Below are positions 32,838 to 42,198 of a DNA stretch of 64,000 nt, piece by piece. The notes beneath the pieces are model-generated. The model saw nothing but the letters and a program-made list of their open reading frames with translations. It was not told the origin of the DNA and did no database searches. Every line of letters starts with the position of its first letter. Position 1 is the first letter of the stretch. Origin of the DNA: Nemertoderma westbladi (Eukaryota > Xenacoelomorpha > Nemertodermatida > Nemertodermatidae); assembly GCA_032718475.1 (NCBI GenBank), contig JAUCBJ010008313.1, forward strand, positions 62,001 to 126,000, read 5' to 3'. Both the position numbers and the translations under genes were made by a program.

Positions 32838-33821
32838 TAGAGGATGAGGGTTCCTCACCATAGTCCTCCCTAGCTTGGGCTATGGGCTATATCTCGGAGG
32901 ACTATTCAAAATGCCAAATTCCGGAGCTAAATTACGGTGTTTAATGACCATCTGTCACCATCAGTATTGATTCGCGTCATTGCCATCAACCAATCACCGA
33001 TATTCACCTACGCGTAGCCTAACCTCGCGATGCCCGCCTTACTCGACAGCTGTTACCACCCGTCAGTATTGATTCGCGTCGCTGCATCAACCAATCGTTG
33101 CATATTCATCTTCGCGTAGCCTAACCTCACGATGCATGGCTAGCCCCCACACCACGCCACGCTATTATATTATATCGATTGCCAACTCAACGATTTACCC
33201 ACCGCTAGAGCTACTCAGCCGCTGTTACCAAACTAACTAACTAACTAACCAACCAACCAGTATGATACATGAAATTCCGCTACGCGTCACGTACACGTTC
33301 TCAAATTTCCATAGTTACTCAACCTAACCTAACCCGCAGCATCTGCGGCATATTGAAAGCCAACTAACATTATACTGCGCGTTTTTATTATAATTATTGA
33401 TTATTATTATTACGTACAACCCAATGATTCATATTCCTACTCTCGCTACCAACCAACCAACCAACCAACCTTCTCAGTTTAAGACCTGTATTATTTTTGA
33501 AAATATCTTATATATAATCTCTTGCTTTAATCACAATTAATCATTTATAATGGTTTTAGTTTAAAAGTTTTTACTTTGTTTGTTTGATTTACAATAAAAT
33601 AAATTAAATTTTTTTTTTTTTTACTCAAAAGCCTCCATATATTATAATATTAACATACAATAATTCGAATATAAAAACGCACCAAAACAAGTACAAATAT
33701 AACCCACCACCAGCTGATTCAAACTGTTACCTAGCAACAATACAAACAATACAAATTGGTTCAGTACCCATCACCAGTCTGCCACTGCCAGTACCCAACA
33801 AACCCGCCAGACCTCTAACAT
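32838..33821. other. Gene-free region with short repeats
   Basis: No coding potential recognised. There is a pair of roughly 100-bp direct repeats around 32960 and 33062 (shared TCAGTATTGATTCGCGTC and CGCGTAGCCTAACCTC), AACT/AACC microsatellites near 33235-33260 and 33455-33472, and a T-run near 33610. Likely decayed repeats. Confidence 0.6.
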
Positions 33822-34565
33822 CTAAGCCGCCCCGGGGTCCGAGTCCGCGTTCGCCCACACAATGGACGCGTCCGCCACCGCTGCCCGCACCGGTCTTCTA
33901 GCGGCCGACCGAAACCCACGGAGGCACATCAGGGACGACCGGAGTAAGGCGAAATTGATGCGTCGCCGCACCCATGCTACCGACTCCGGGTAGGGAACCT
34001 GTCGTTTCTCCGACAGCCTCAACGCCAGCCGCTTGACAAACTGCTTCGCAGCCGGCGCCATGCCCCCGAAAGCGGAAAATATGAGGGGGGTGAAGGTTGA
34101 GTGCTCAACCTCACGGATCCGCTCCTCGTATCTCCGGATCTTCCTCGCCTCGTGATGGAGGTGGGCGGCGTCCAGCGACATCGCTGCGTTGGTGTCCGCC
34201 AGCGGGTTGAACACCGACACGTCGATAAACATCTTCTGGAAGCGGTTGCCCCAGAATTCGCTTACTGACACGTCGAGTCTCGCCTGCTGGTCCGTCGAGG
34301 TGGACCGGAGAGTGAAGGACTCCCCCGTCAGCGGCTGGAGCATCGGCTCGACAGCCACGTTGTGGGCCACCTCAGTCAGGGAGTCGGCGACGAAATCGCG
34401 GATCTCGTTGTGTCTGATTGAGGGGAACCCCCCAGTGGGACACGACAGAACGTGGGAAGGAGAAAATCGCGACCCACAGACACAACGAGAGGGAAGATTT
34501 CTTGGCGACCAACCGTACCGGAGACAAACTGCGTCACGGAACTCTTCCTTGGACAGGTGAGTGTC
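33822..34565 (-). pseudogene. C-terminal fragment of a non-LTR retroelement protein
   Basis: An open frame to 33822, starting upstream near 34565 rather than at the GTG at 34370. It shows a zinc-binding C-x-C...H-x(3)-C pattern (CVCG, then HVLSCPTGGFPSIRHNEIRD), an FRDAVCLRYGW segment before it, and an FFDV/FIDV-type core (KMFIDVSVFNPLAD), EVEHSTFTPLIFSAFGGM and LLRSSLMCLRG after it. This arrangement is widespread beside metazoan reverse transcriptase fragments. I read it as the C-terminal, possibly PD-(D/E)xK endonuclease-like, part of such an element. The RT itself is missing, cut off by an AT microsatellite. Confidence 0.6.
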
Positions 34566-34571
34566 GTAAAT

Positions 34572-34705
34572 TAAATATATATAATTATATATATTATATA
34601 TATAAAATAATATATATAATATATATAATATATATATATAATATATATAATATAATAAAATAATATATATATATTATTATATTATAATTAAATATAATAA
34701 ATTAA
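34572..34705. repeat. AT dinucleotide-type microsatellite
   Basis: About 130 bp made almost only of A and T, mainly TATATA blocks. Confidence 0.95.
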
Positions 34706-34708
34706 ATA

Positions 34709-35263
34709 ATGTCTTCTGATTCCGATATGGTTATGCCAATAGTAAGGCATTCATTTTTTGCAGAAGATGGTGAAGCCTATATTGTTATTGATTATACAAT
34801 TTACCGTCGAGGAGATGATAAATATAAAATCGATTTTTCTGAAAAAGCCAGGAAAGTTTTAAGCTCAATTGATATTGATGCTTCTGAAAATAGCATTCAT
34901 CTCTTAGATTACAACCTAAAAGTTGATCATGTGGGAAAATTAATCAACATTTTACTATTATCCATGATAGAGGGGTTAATTGTTATTACACAATACAACG
35001 AAGCTGGTGAAAAGTTTGAAATACGGCTAAATCGGCATAACCCCTACGAAATTATGTCTTTCTTTATTGTAATGATTTCAAAAGAATCCTTTGTCGAAAC
35101 TGAAGAAACAACAGATAATGTGGAATTTGTTGAAAATGTGACGGGATCCGAGATGATCCCGGTTTATCCGGTGTTGCTTATGTACGCGTCAAGGGCCGCA
35201 CCGTTCGGTGGAAAAGATAGAGGAGTTTTGCTTGTTCCGACGTTCTCTAATAATATAGGATAG
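34709..35263 (+). CDS. Unrecognised 184-codon ORF
   Basis: Starts at the ATG at 34709 (MSSDSDMVMPIVRHSFFAED) right after the AT microsatellite. Residues 1-140 are acidic, with well-mixed hydrophobic stretches (KLINILLLSMIEGLIVI) that look like a real globular fold. Codons are AT-rich, unlike all neighbours. After about codon 143 (35137) the base composition changes to mixed GC and the sequence looks non-coding. That point coincides with a possible LTR end of C2 (TGTGACGG), so the last 40 or so codons may be read-through into the element. I recognise no family. It could be a fragment of a host or viral-origin gene, or another transposon. Confidence 0.4.
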   Translation: MSSDSDMVMPIVRHSFFAEDGEAYIVIDYTIYRRGDDKYKIDFSEKARKVLSSIDIDASENSIHLLDYNLKVDHVGKLINILLLSMIEGLIVITQYNEAGEKFEIRLNRHNPYEIMSFFIVMISKESFVETEETTDNVEFVENVTGSEMIPVYPVLLMYASRAAPFGGKDRGVLLVPTFSNNIG

Positions 35264-36394
35264 ATAAATATCTGATAGCACGAAATGAGATAACTGATGT
35301 ACCGGTAGAATGTACTGAGTAAACTGGTGTGGCGATGACGGTCTAAATTGTCACCGTACTACCGTGACTGTAGTGACAGACTGAGATAACTGAACAAATG
35401 ATCACTGTACAGATAATATATACTGCACGGGTTGGCCTCATTGCATTACCCAGTCGGTGCCTTCCCCCCATTGGCTAATATCCCTGTTTGTCACCCTTTG
35501 CCCCCCTCTGAAGTGCTTCCCTTTGCTCTTGCAATTCTCTCTCTGTCAGGGGAGTAACCCCTGACCCCTATTGTGCATATGTTTCTCCTTCCCACTTTGT
35601 TGGGGTGACACGAGTGGTTGATTACCCAACCTCGTGGCCCCCAATATTGCTTAACGGCTTACTTTGTGGGGTGTTAGCGGAATTGAATACGCTAACACTC
35701 CCCCCCATGCTATCTTCCCGGTGAGAAGATAGCATCCACCTAAAGTGCGCTACAATTCCGCTGGATCCCGATCTAGTATCGGGCGTGGGGTGGTATTATT
35801 TTCTCTCGGAGCCGGTTTTTCAGGCCGCTCCCTATGGGTATGATAATGCTACCCGGTTCGCCTGGCATCCCATGTCGGGCCGATCGTGCGCTCCTCTCAC
35901 ACGACTTTTGTTTCCCCAACACTTTCGCCGCTTCAACTCCACTCTGTTCTCACCCTGACTCTCCTCTACTTCTCCTCTCTTTCGCTCTAACTCTCGGACT
36001 TCCCTGTCCCTCACTCAGTCTCTTATCCTCCCCCCCACACTTGAATTGCATCCGCACTCTCTCCGTACTCCGCACTATCACCCTCACTCGACCCCTCTTT
36101 GACTACCCCATCCCTTCTGACGAGTCTCACCCCCCCTCCTGTGCCGTCGCACTCAAGAAGTGTGAAATCGTCTGGTGTCTCGTCCATAGTGCCATAGTCA
36201 GTTGGCCCCCCAGTCCCAGTAGCTAATTGAGAAAGGTTGAATGACTATAGTACTTACTTCGAACGTATGTATTCTCGTAGATTACTGGCTATTACGTACG
36301 TACATACAAATTGCACTTATTTGATTATTTAGATTACTTAAATTTGTACTTAATAGTTCGCACGTCTCACGTGGCACCTTCCAGGCGTACCACA
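35137..36394 (-). repeat. Probable C2 3' LTR (boundaries tentative)
   Basis: A stretch without genes directly downstream of Z and the G-run. Possible ends are TGTGACGG at 35137 and GTACCACA at 36394, which have TG...CA form, but the partner LTR is not in the window, so this is inferred from position, base-composition change and end motifs. It includes pyrimidine-rich tracts around 35900-36130. Confidence 0.45.
35707..35735. other. Hairpin in the probable C2 LTR
   Basis: ATGCTATCTT (35707-35716) pairs perfectly with AAGATAGCAT (35726-35735) around a 9-nt loop. Function unknown; possibly an RNA structure in the LTR. Confidence 0.55.
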
Positions 36395-36402
36395 TCAAAG
36401 TC

Positions 36403-37671
36403 TTAGTTTATCCCCCCTGACTTTGGGAACCACCTCAAGTCTTTCCCTTTGCCGTCCTCCTCCCTGGGTCGTTTCCTGGTCACTACCGCTCCTCTGGGAT
36501 CCGCTTTCTGTCTTCGGACTCTCGCCGCCACCTCCTTACTGATCCCGGTCGTTGGCTCCTTGGGTGCCGGCGTTATCAGCTCCCGATATCGCTTCGTGGG
36601 TGGCCCCTCCGAGTGGCCCTGTTGTCTCCCCCTGGTGGCGTCCCATAAGATCATCTTCATTGCCCGCGGCATGTGCTCCGCCAGGAAATCCATAAACTCC
36701 CCTCGGTTCTGTGGCGTCCACCTGTCCAAATACCTTTGTGTATTTATCACCCCGGCATACGATGCCGCCGTTGCTACCTCTTGATAGGTAAACGGTAACC
36801 TCCGCTTTATGATTTCCAAGTGAGCCTCCTGATTGATAAGGAAGAAACCCCACTTGAACTCCTGGGCCTTCATGCGTTGCCGCATCATGGCCCCGATGTC
36901 GGCCCACTCCTCGAAGATTCTGAACTTCTCTTCATCGTCCATCCGGTCGCACTGGCGTTCGTAGTGTCCCCGAAAGTTACACTTCGAACATCGGTTATGC
37001 AACCGTGGACACGCCCCCATCCTGTGGCTCGACTCGCGGCAGTAGAGACAACTAGTCCCTTTCTGGAATCGGTACAAACAGCTCCTTTCCTGGTGGGTCT
37101 GTCTCCCACAGTAGTCACAGCCGAGCACCAATGTCTCCCGCCCCACGTCGTCTTTCGTCCCAAGCGATCTCCGCGGTCTGTGGAGTCGCTGGTAGGCGAA
37201 CTTCTGGACGTTAGTGTCCCTGTCTACGTCGATCTCCTCGCCCCTCTCGGGCATCGTCTCCCCGAATACTACCCGTGGTGCCGTCCCCGGTTGCTCGCCC
37301 AACCTGATAGTGCTCCCCGCGAAATCCATCGCCGGTTCCTCGTGCACCCAGGCCCGCTTGCTGGGTCTATCCCAGGAGGCCCTCGCCCCACTGGCCGTCA
37401 CCACCCTCCCGCCAACCCAGTCCGTGTCCGAGTGGCCTATCCTCCCGATGGGCGGCATCTCTCCGAACTCGTCGTCGTCTTCATCCTCCTCTGGCAGTGG
37501 CTCCAACCCCGGTATCCCGGTGGATCCACTATGTCCCTTCCCGCCTTGGCTTTCGCCCGTAGCTCTCCATCCCTCTAGCTCCCCTAACTTCCTTAGCGGT
37601 TGGTCGCCTTCGGCGCCCGCTGGTATGGGCATCGCTTGCAACCCCGACGTAGACTGTTTCGGCGATCCCAC
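36403..37671 (-). CDS. C2 accessory protein Z: zinc-knuckle protein
   Basis: 422 codons from a GTG at 37671; the open frame actually extends upstream to about 37845, where it overlaps the end of X in another frame, so the true start or fusion point is unsettled. The N-terminal 140 residues are Gly/Glu/Pro-rich and likely disordered. Around residues 180-245 are a Cys cluster (CDYCGRQTHQERSC), a first knuckle CLYCRESSHRMGAC with linker CPRLHN, and a second knuckle CSKCNFRGHYERQC, the same arrangement as in A and B. A conserved helical region follows (MMRQRMKAQEFKWGFFLINQ), then a basic end (RKRPREEDGKGK). Codon use is GC-rich, unlike A-lineage genes. A nucleic-acid-binding role is inferred from the knuckles. 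No membrane segment, so not an env protein. Confidence 0.75.
   Translation of the reverse strand: MGSPKQSTSGLQAMPIPAGAEGDQPLRKLGELEGWRATGESQGGKGHSGSTGIPGLEPLPEEDEDDDEFGEMPPIGRIGHSDTDWVGGRVVTASGARASWDRPSKRAWVHEEPAMDFAGSTIRLGEQPGTAPRVVFGETMPERGEEIDVDRDTNVQKFAYQRLHRPRRSLGTKDDVGRETLVLGCDYCGRQTHQERSCLYRFQKGTSCLYCRESSHRMGACPRLHNRCSKCNFRGHYERQCDRMDDEEKFRIFEEWADIGAMMRQRMKAQEFKWGFFLINQEAHLEIIKRRLPFTYQEVATAASYAGVINTQRYLDRWTPQNRGEFMDFLAEHMPRAMKMILWDATRGRQQGHSEGPPTKRYRELITPAPKEPTTGISKEVAARVRRQKADPRGAVVTRKRPREEDGKGKDLRWFPKSGGIN
36411..36418 (-). promoter_or_regulatory. Putative polypurine tract of C2
   Basis: Minus-strand AGGGGGGA lies near the 3' end of Z; its G-run is part of the last Z codons (Gly-Gly). 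It resembles the B tract. The nearest TG that could start the LTR is 14-17 bp further on, so the assignment is moderate. Confidence 0.5.
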
Positions 37672-37793
37672 CGTCCATCCCAGTTCTCGCCCTAGAGACT
37701 CCCCCGAACTCCCTGATGAAGCCCAACGAAGTTCATCTAAGCCCGCCTGTTCCTCGAAGCCGTAACTCTGCGTCCTGGCCTCCTCCTCCCTGA

Positions 37794-37803
37794 ACTTACC
37801 TGG
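37794..37803 (-). promoter_or_regulatory. Consensus 5' splice site at the end of X in C2
   Basis: Minus-strand CCAG|GTAAGT matches the metazoan splice donor perfectly. The stop codon of X (TAA) lies inside it. Splicing here could remove the stop and join X to Z. No acceptor has been identified, so this is a possibility only. Confidence 0.4.
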
Positions 37804-38473
37804 TGAACTCCCCTCCCCTCCCTGGTGCTGTCATAGCCATGAAGACCTTCTGCATATCCAGGAGGTTGTTGGCATCCGGACCGATGATTCTCTCCACGTC
37901 CTCGCGAATCGCCGATCCCACTTTCATCGTCGACTTCTCCCTCACTAGGACCTGCACCGCCCTCGGCAGCCGGTCCAACTTCGGCCCATCCTTCTTCCCA
38001 TACGTTCCCAGGTCAAATAGGAAAATGTCCCCATTTGGCGCGGCCAAATGTAGGAGTATGGTCCTGGCTGATCCTGCCGATCCTCTCCTTGAACCCTCCT
38101 CGTCTTCCACGGTCCCTTCGTCGTCTAGGATCATGTATCCTCCCCTGTTCACGGACTCTATGAACCTCTTCCAATCTTTCCTCGGTGACTCTCTCGCGTA
38201 CTTCGGAATCCCGAACTTCGCCTCGTCCCCTTTCACCACGTAGTGGAAATGCTCGAAGATCGCGTTGTCCAGCGACGGCGTCCCGTAGGTCCCGACCAGC
38301 CGCTGTTCATGCATCTCCCTGAAGTGGTCCTGTAGTGCTAGTGCTGCGTGACCCTTTCCTAACCGGTCATAGTATCCCCTCGTCCTCTCTTCCGGATGCC
38401 TCTTGGTGAAATCCACCAGTATCTCCTTTCCTCCTGACTCCGCCTTTCTCTTCCTGATCAGTTTCCCCGCCAT
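37796..38473 (-). CDS. C2 accessory protein X: truncated exonuclease-like protein
   Basis: 225 codons, from ATG at 38473. Motif I is YMILDDEG (D117-x-E119). Then come TILLHLAAPNGDIFLFDLG, LPRAVQVLV and motif II KVGSAIREDV (D192), the same order and local sequence as X in B and as the A2 gene. The typical RNase D/WRN pattern of an L-P...L leading into K-V-G-x(2)-I-x(2)-D is clear. The frame stops soon after, so motif III and the C-terminal third of the fold are missing, unless X is joined to a downstream exon. The ATG lies 35 bp from the A2 insertion, which has cut X and Z off from their upstream promoter. Exonuclease activity is unlikely in this form. Confidence 0.65.
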   Translation of the reverse strand: MAGKLIRKRKAESGGKEILVDFTKRHPEERTRGYYDRLGKGHAALALQDHFREMHEQRLVGTYGTPSLDNAIFEHFHYVVKGDEAKFGIPKYARESPRKDWKRFIESVNRGGYMILDDEGTVEDEEGSRRGSAGSARTILLHLAAPNGDIFLFDLGTYGKKDGPKLDRLPRAVQVLVREKSTMKVGSAIREDVERIIGPDANNLLDMQKVFMAMTAPGRGGEFTR

Positions 38474-38503
38474 TTCGAACTCTCCCGTTCGCTCACCTAT
38501 AAG

Positions 38504-38508
38504 GTGGT
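38504..38508. repeat. Target-site duplication of A2 (left)
   Basis: GTGGT, repeated exactly at 57078-57082 and flanking the TGTTCG...TTTACA element ends. Confidence 0.93.
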
Positions 38509-39686
38509 TGTTCGCGCTTTCAGACCTTTAGCAGTTTAACCTGCCAAATTTGGATGTCTTTTAGATGATAGATAGTCTTTAGCCTATGACAACTATTTGA
38601 TACACTACATTAGCCGAATCCAGTCTATGCGCGATCATTCACCCGCTGGATATACCCGGGAGACTGGATTCGGAAGCCTAACCGTATTGCGGGGTAGGCC
38701 TACTGTATTATTCGTCTGATCGTAATATATATAATCTCTGACAAATATTATTCACTTTCGGGAAATATTAACAGTTCCTTTAGGACGTGGCGCTTTAAAT
38801 ATATAAACAGAGTTATGACTTAAACTAGACACAACGGGATGGCTATAGATTCACGTATATGGCGCATTCTTTAGGAGATGCTTCGTTATCAATCACGATC
38901 ATACACAATACTGCACAATGCTGCACACTAATCTGCCGACCTTCACTAATTTTAGTCACATATAAGGAGAACAACAGACAATACGTGTAGGGCCTATAAA
39001 ATAGCATTAGATTCACTTCAAACCACTTAATGTAAGTCGCAATCGTTATATGTATCCGGTCTCTCTAACCTTTAGTATATCAAGAAGATTGGGGTGTCTG
39101 ATTGTTTATCAGTATTCCAAATATAATATTCCATCAACAAATATAATGAATAACCGACAGTAAATAGCAGTACAAAGTTTAAGGTATGAAGAAGATATGT
39201 TGTGTTATGTTATGAGTTCAGTGAGGTATGTTAGGTATGTATGATAACGGATATACGTTCTATAATTAAGCCTACTAATGTTGAGCTAAAGACTGAAACA
39301 CGGAGGTTCCACGCCGGTGTTGTAGGCTGTGGACAAAATCACATACTGACTCACTTCACTAGTTTCTATATACAATCTCCAACACAGAGGCAAAAAACGC
39401 TCTGATTGGTCGACCGAACAAAGAGAGAACAAAGAACAAAGAGATGTTCCACGTGGCAATATCAGCTGTTAGCCGTCGTCATGGTAGCTACACTGTTTCA
39501 AGAGGATCCGGCGTATTGCGTCATAGAATTGCTAATCATGTCCGCTAAAGTACACATACAGAAGAAATGGCTTTTATGTCCTCTAAAACAACAATACAGT
39601 AAGGACACGGCCTTTTATGCCTGTTAAACCAACTACAGAGTACTTTACGGGAAAAATAACCGGCTAATTACGCAAAAGCCTTTACA
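38509..39686 (-). repeat. A2 3' LTR (1178 bp)
   Basis: TGTTCGCG...CTTTACA; pairs with 55917-57077. ORFs within it (such as 39406-39627) are duplicated in the other LTR and are not genes. Confidence 0.93.
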
Positions 39687-39694
39687 CCGCTCCC
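39687..39694 (-). promoter_or_regulatory. Polypurine tract of A2
   Basis: Minus-strand GGGAGCGG directly adjoins the 3' LTR start TGTAAAGG. Confidence 0.65.
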
Positions 39695-39764
39695 AGAAAA
39701 TGGGATTTAAGTCTATAAAATATAACAAATCACAGTTTCTAAAATATAAAAATACTCTAAACAG

Positions 39765-42185
39765 TTAGTCTTTCTTACGCGGACGGCTTTTACGCAGTTT
39801 TTTGAGGTTAGCAAGAGTCCTTTTCTCTTTGGGGCGAGCCACTTTACTAGGAGGGCTGTAACTCCTGGGTGAAGGGTGCAATACAATTGCATCAGAAGGT
39901 TTAGGATTACGATCGGTGTATCCGCCGGTCGAGGTACCTGGTTGATCGATATCAACTTCAGTGGAGCGAGGTCTAACGGCTTTTAGGGCGCGTCTTAGGA
40001 CAGCAGCTCCTACGGGTCCTTGACAGGTCGTCTGGACAATGGTGGTAGGCGGACCGTGAGTGGCGAGAAACTTCCTTGGTTTAATGGTTCTTTCCAGCTC
40101 ACGTTCTCAGGCTCGATATTCATAGGGCCGTCGAGATACTTCCTGTAACTCAGGGTGCGAGTTGATAAATAAATCGCCATACTCAGGGTCTTGACGGATG
40201 AAATTGATCAAATGATATGAAGTAATATCGTTAGGATTGACGTTCCTAAGATATTTTCGAACAAATTTGGTGGAAATACACTCACCAACACGCTTCATTA
40301 GTTCGTAACTCGGTGTGCGTGTTTTTTGTTCCACAGACGGGAATAAATAAGGATGGAACGCGTAAACTCCCTCGTAAGAGCGTCCAGGGTAGTAGCGATG
40401 GTGGGCCTCATAATGTAAATCCGCGTTCGCTTCCCAAGCTCGGATGTAGCGCAGGGTAATCATCTCATCTACGCTTTCTAAATCGCGGTTAAAGGGGCAA
40501 TTATAACTGGCATGTCCCTTAAGTTGACAGTGGTGGCATTGGATCATAAATTGGGGGCAGACTGCAAAAATATGCGAGTTATTAAGTCTGCAATACGCAC
40601 AATAGATCTCCATCATCGGCTGTTCATGGAAATAGGAGCAGGGTACGTCTGAGTCCATAGGGGTGAAATGGTCTCTCGATGCGCATAATCGACAACGTTT
40701 TCGAGAAACATAGTTGGCGTGTCGATAATCGTATGCGGTGAGACATTGTGGACCTTGATACCACTCCAAGACGTAATCGTTATCGCTGCTCCGGGGCGCT
40801 GTAGGCTGGATCGCTTCAGACTCTAAGCAGATTGGTTCGTCTTCCAATTGCATAGCTGAGGTAGGTGCGGCTGTCTCCGCAAGCGGACCCACTGTCTGAA
40901 CTTCTACGACAGAATAACCTGTGGGTATTCGGGGTCTTTGTATAACAGATGAATGTAAGTTCTGTATACAAACGTCCTGAAAGAGAGCAAATCCCGCGCT
41001 GTTTAGCTTCTCCGCAGCTGAGTCTCTTAGGCTGAGTTTGGTCAGAGCGCGGTCCTTGAACTGACTATCACCGTTACGGAACGGAGTCAGAAAGCGCCTG
41101 AAACATTCGAAGCGGATGAATTTATTGTGTTCATCTAACTTGGCAAGTTTGGTTCCAAGTATTAAGGGATGGGCGCGTATGGTACGACTGCACACATCGG
41201 CTAGCCAACCGGCAAGTGCTGCGTTTTCAAAGATCGTGTATATAGCTAAAGAGGGACGAAGTGGAACACTCATAAAGCTATACACGGCGCCAGGTGCGGT
41301 CAATGGTCCATCAAAGTATAAACGAGAATAATGATCTCCATATACTTGTTGGTAATTTATAGGATTTCCAACCTTGAAATTCCATCCGTATTCTTGAAAG
41401 GCAAGATGTCCGATGGAGGTTCGTTGTACTTTGGTAATGCCGCTGGGTGTATTGGCATACATAGTGTGGAAGAAACCTCGGCCTTCTGCCCAGGGAGCAA
41501 TCAGCTGAGTATCCACGAAAGGGTATGGAATGTTTTCCATATTCCGAAAGTCGTTTTGTAGATCTCCATAAACAGCCGAGCCGATTTTAAAGATTCATTC
41601 GTTAAACAACATCTCGAGCACGGGTTGGGGTAACATCGATCCATCGATACCCATGGCCGGTTTGCGCTCGGTGTCGGCGACGTAACGCTGCGCGAGCTCG
41701 AATTGTCCATGTCGGAGTCTCTTTTGTGTCTCAGTAAGAGTTTCAAAAGAATAATCAATCACATCGGAACACGCTCGAGTAAATACGTGGGTAGAACCAG
41801 CGAGTCCTCGTATGTGTATCATCCGCGTAGTTCCCAGTTCTCCAACCGGAACGCTACCTTTGTTGTCGTAGGTGACAACTCCATACATCTCGATAACGTT
41901 AAGAGTCTCATTCCACTCTTTAGTGGCGTTTTCGAGAGTCATTCCCACAGGATGCCACAAGGTAGCGCATTCGCTAGCATTAGGTAGGTCTCTATACTTT
42001 AAATATTGTGTGGTATATGTTTCCACATCTCCATATCGTTGTATTCTTTCCTCCTCGAATAACACGTCAAGATTCCAGTGTACTAAACGAGTTTTGATGA
42101 ATCCATCAAGATTATACGGAGGTATTGTTTCTTTCTCTATTCTGGAAACATTGTATGGTTTTCGAAATGAGTTTATTTTAACCAA
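39765..42185 (-). pseudogene. A2 fused X-Z gene: exonuclease-like plus zinc knuckles
   Basis: A single reading frame of about 806 codons from the ATG at 42185, broken by TGA stops at 41595 and 40107. N-terminal X part: motif I is VVTYDNKG (D107; the usual Glu is Lys here). LPQPVLEML is followed, across the first stop, by KIGSAVYGDLQNDF (motif II Asp), a VDTQLIAPWAEG segment, and LAIYTIFENAAL (Y-x3-E as in B). C-terminal Z part: CRLC cluster, YCAYCRLNNSHIFAVC, CHHCQLKGHASYNC, a helical region and a basic tail. So the two proteins that are separate in B and C are one protein here, good evidence that they act together. The 40107 stop is a CGA-to-TGA change compared with A1. The Lys in motif I suggests this copy, or the lineage, had lost nuclease activity. 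Confidence 0.7.
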
Positions 42186-42198
42186 CTGATCCAGATGT

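Noticed and set aside
33315-33345. CCTAA-type units that resemble insect telomere repeats
   Set aside because: Only two or three imperfect units among other AACT/AACC microsatellites; not a telomere tract.
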